Origin: Cytobacillus kochii | GTDB taxonomy: Bacteria; Bacillota; Bacilli; Bacillales; Cytobacillaceae | Direction: 5' to 3' | DNA length: 41,785 nt | Assembly (NCBI RefSeq): GCF_020171845.1 | Contig: NZ_JAIVAM010000018.1 | Span: 1-41,785 of the forward strand | In this document: positions 39,721 to 41,785 of the stretch, piece after piece | Numbering within the stretch: position 1 is the first letter of the stretch | How the letters are laid out: every line of letters starts with the position of its first letter | Notes under the pieces: model-generated | The model's database searches: none | What the model saw: the letters and a program-made list of their open reading frames with translations, nothing else | Told to the model about the DNA's origin: nothing | Position numbers and translations under genes: made by a program

Positions 39721-39754
39721 CGAACGATTAAAGAAGTCAGAAAATTAATGTTCG
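39721..39754. promoter_or_regulatory. PurR operator: paired PurBoxes
   Basis: CGAACGATTA (39721-39730) and TAATGTTCG (39746-39754) are inverted copies of the PurR half-site CGAACATTA, 15 bp apart, starting 10 bp upstream of the -35. This is the arrangement known for PurR-PRPP control of pur genes in Bacillus. Confidence 0.88.
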
Positions 39755-39761
39755 TGTTTTA

Positions 39762-39956
39762 CTACAAAAGTTGTCCTTCAAAGACTATTTTTTGCCCTGC
39801 AGGTTCATATTCTGTCTTCCCATTTTTCTTCATTTCTTTAAAGTACGGTTTTTCCATTCTTCTTATTGGAAAATAGCCTTCTTGCTTCATGCGATCTAAG
39901 CATTGATTAATGGTTTCATTTTCCAACACTTCAAATTTCTTTTTCTTTTGACTCAC
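39762..39956 (-). CDS. yebG: NETI-motif protein YebG
   Basis: A 64-residue basic protein with the NETI motif ([19 protein letters not shown]), for which the family is named. Function unknown. The start is GTG at 39954-39956, which overlaps the TGA stop of yebE (GTGA), so translation is coupled. The stop lies only a few bases from the outer PurBox. Confidence 0.9.
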   Translation of the reverse strand: MSQKKKKFEVLENETINQCLDRMKQEGYFPIRRMEKPYFKEMKKNGKTEYEPAGQKIVFEGQLL

Positions 39957-40495
39957 TTAAATAACTTACCTTTCTTAACAGATTTAACCCAGAAGCCACC
40001 ATATATCGTTTTTGGTTCATAAGCAATGATAAAGGCCTTCGGATCAAGTGTTTTAATCGTATCATACAGCTTTAATTCATACTTTCTTGGAGTTAAGATT
40101 TGCAGTGCCATACGGTCCCCTTCAAGCCCATTAGCAGCCCAAGACGTTACACCATATCCTTTGGCCCGTAAATCCTTTGGTAAATCTTTGTCATACTCCT
40201 TCGTTATTACATTAACAGTAATATAGCCAAGTGCAAGCTTTTCTTCAATTTTCATCCCAACAATGACACCTATCCCATACCCGACTGCATAGGCGATAAT
40301 GTTCTGTATCTGGTCTAAATTATCTAACACTAAGCCTAGACCAATGACATAAATAACAATTTCAATCATACTAATAAATGCTGCCTGATAACGCTGCCCT
40401 TTTAATGTTAATATCATACGAATCGTAAAAAAGGACACATACACAATATTAATAACCAAAATAATCGTTACCATTACAAGGCCATTCTCTAACAT
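39953..40495 (-). CDS. yebE: DUF2179 (UPF0316) membrane protein YebE
   Basis: A 180-residue protein with three predicted membrane helices (residues about 5-25, 38-58, 65-82) and a soluble C-terminal domain ([26 protein letters not shown], seen in part) of the DUF2179 type. GGAGTG lies 6 bp before the ATG. Neighbourhood yebE-yebG-purE equals that of B. subtilis. Role unknown. Confidence 0.92.
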   Translation of the reverse strand: MLENGLVMVTIILVINIVYVSFFTIRMILTLKGQRYQAAFISMIEIVIYVIGLGLVLDNLDQIQNIIAYAVGYGIGVIVGMKIEEKLALGYITVNVITKEYDKDLPKDLRAKGYGVTSWAANGLEGDRMALQILTPRKYELKLYDTIKTLDPKAFIIAYEPKTIYGGFWVKSVKKGKLFK

Positions 40496-40688
40496 TTTAA
40501 CACTCCTATCTCACTTCAAACCTTCTTATTACCTTTATACCCAAACTTTCAAGGTTAAATGACTACTTTCCTGTTCGATTCCCCAAATTTCCTAAATTAA
40601 ACGCTTGAAACAATGTACCATCTTCATATAAAAGAATACTCTGTTATACAGGATGTATGCCTAATGATCGGAAAAGAGGTGGAGAGAG

Positions 40689-41177
40689 ATGGTCTTTTGG
40701 TATCCATTTTACGCACATCATGCAAATTTCCAAACTGAAGGCGAAGGGGTTCGTGAAAGTGAGAGACTGGCATTACTAGGCGGCGCTCTCTCTGCTATTG
40801 GGAGCATAATCGTAGTCATTGGTCTTTTTGATCAACTTGAAGAAGATGAAGAAGGCATAACTGAATCGGAAAGTGAAGGAATACTTAGTTTAGAGTCATT
40901 TAGATTAGCCTTACTAGGAAGTATAATTGTAGCTGCCGGAGAAAGTATCGGAACCGTATCCATTATAAGGGGGATTAAAGAAGATGAAATTATCTCTCGC
41001 GAAGAAGAAAGGGAAAAGAATTTAGTAAAAACCAATATGACAAATATGCAAACACAACTCCAATATATGCAAGAAGAGTTGAATCAACTAAAGAACATTA
41101 CATCAACCCTACAACAAGAAAACTATCAAATGCGGACAGAATTGTATCACTTTTATCGGTATTTACAGATTAAATAG
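40689..41177 (+). CDS. Unknown protein with two membrane helices and a coiled coil
   Basis: A 162-residue protein I do not recognise. Two hydrophobic segments share the theme RLALLG...IG (about residues 26-48 and 72-94), as if duplicated. An acidic linker (EEDEEGITESESEG) lies between them, and a C-terminal Gln/Asn/Leu-rich stretch (about 108-160) should form a coiled coil. GAGGTGGAGAG precedes the ATG. It is transcribed toward the rRNA operon, against the direction of all near neighbours. Confidence 0.75.
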   Translation: MVFWYPFYAHHANFQTEGEGVRESERLALLGGALSAIGSIIVVIGLFDQLEEDEEGITESESEGILSLESFRLALLGSIIVAAGESIGTVSIIRGIKEDEIISREEEREKNLVKTNMTNMQTQLQYMQEELNQLKNITSTLQQENYQMRTELYHFYRYLQIK

Positions 41178-41244
41178 AGGTTGCACACTTTCATACTTAA
41201 ACTCAAAAAAGCATGTAATCTTATAGAGACCTAGTAAATAATCA

Positions 41245-41279
41245 CGAAAAAAGAGCACATAAATGATGTGCTCTTTTAT
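41245..41279. terminator. rRNA operon terminator (bidirectional)
   Basis: Perfect 10-bp stem AAGAGCACAT/ATGTGCTCTT with a 5-nt loop, flanked by AAAA on the left and TTTTATTTT on the right. It directly follows the 5S gene on the minus strand and also the convergent small membrane-protein gene. Confidence 0.9.
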
Positions 41280-41282
41280 TTT

Positions 41283-41399
<117 letters not shown>

Positions 41400-41500
41400 C
41401 TATGAAATTGTAAGGGAATCGTTCCCTCAAAACTAGGTAATGCTGAAGAAGATATTTATTGAGTAATCGCCTATGCGTTGCTGACGCGGCTACTTACGTA

Positions 41501-41625
41501 GTGCTGTCTAGCTGCGGCGCCTAGGTGCTCGAGGTCATAAGTCAAATTTGTCATGAGGTTAAAGAACAACCTCCTGTCAAATCCGTCTTATGCTTGTCGC
41601 ACCTGAACAAGGCGCCTCCGCATTT
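41501..41625 (-). ncRNA. Structured spacer element between 23S and 5S rRNA
   Basis: About 120 bp forming a long imperfect hairpin: GCGGCGCC...AGGTGC...GTCATAAG on one side, CTTATG...GCACCT...GGCGCCTCCGC on the other, with apical GAGGTT-N7-AACCTC (41555-41573). The outer sequence (CTGTCTAGCT...GCGCCTAGG, TGCTTGTCG...CTGAACAAGGCGC) resembles a hairpin element that I recall as dispersed in Bacillaceae genomes. The name cannot be confirmed from here. Confidence 0.6.
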
Positions 41626-41630
41626 CGAAT

Positions 41631-41785
41631 TGGTTAAGTCCTCGATCGATTAGTATTAGTCAGCTACATGTGTCGCCACACTTCCACCTCTAACCTATCA
41701 ACCTGATCATCTTTCAGGGATCTTACTAGCTTGCGCTATGGGAAATCTCATCTCGAGGGGGGCTTCATGCTTAGATGCTTTCAGC
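41631..41785 (-). rRNA. rrl: 23S ribosomal RNA, 3' end (partial)
   Basis: The minus strand ends in GACTAATACTAATCGATCG...GGACTTAACCA, the 3' end of Bacillus 23S rRNA, at about 41631. The rest of the gene lies beyond the window. Confidence 0.96.

Overview
The window is chromosomal DNA from a low-GC Gram-positive bacterium of the family Bacillaceae. The gene set and order closely follow the Bacillus subtilis yebE-yebG-purEKBCSQLFMNHD-yerA-yerB-yerC-pcrB-pcrA-ligA-camS(yerH) segment. It also has Bacillus-type AGGAGG ribosome sites and Bacillus-type regulation of the purine operon. The species cannot be named from this evidence. Almost every gene lies on the minus strand, so the text is easiest to follow from right to left.

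Right end to left: the 3' part of a 23S rRNA gene, a structured spacer element and a 5S rRNA gene close an rRNA operon that is transcribed leftward and ends at a strong terminator. A small membrane/coiled-coil protein of unknown function faces it. Next come yebE and yebG. The purine operon control region follows, with paired PurR boxes, a sigma-A promoter, a guanine-class riboswitch and a terminator. It feeds the complete 12-gene purine operon, in which two internal hairpins stand out (purB/purC and purF/purM). After a small DUF2892-type membrane protein come yerA (adenine-deaminase-like), the lipoprotein gene yerB and the TrpR-like regulator yerC. A 1.1-kb tandem-repeat array separates yerC from pcrB-pcrA-ligA-camS.

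The accessory region (about 5.3-15 kb) holds a thiazole-forming RiPP cluster of the heterocycloanthracin/sonorensin type: a Cys-Gly-rich 76-residue precursor, a ThiF-like/RRE protein, a fused cyclodehydratase with a YcaO domain, and a two-domain SagB dehydrogenase. A methyltransferase that may start at ATT diverges from it, and an MFS transporter lies just beyond its terminator. Next to it are a type-A chloramphenicol acetyltransferase gene with a complete translational-attenuation leader and an AHSA1/SRPBCC protein gene.

The left end has a 1-pyrroline-5-carboxylate dehydrogenase gene and an isocitrate lyase gene. The most unexplained feature of the window is three separate intergenic arrays (1-1060, about 2884-3320, about 21700-22795). 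Their sequences differ, but all three have a 51-bp unit, are pyrimidine-rich on the plus strand and carry indels that argue against protein coding.
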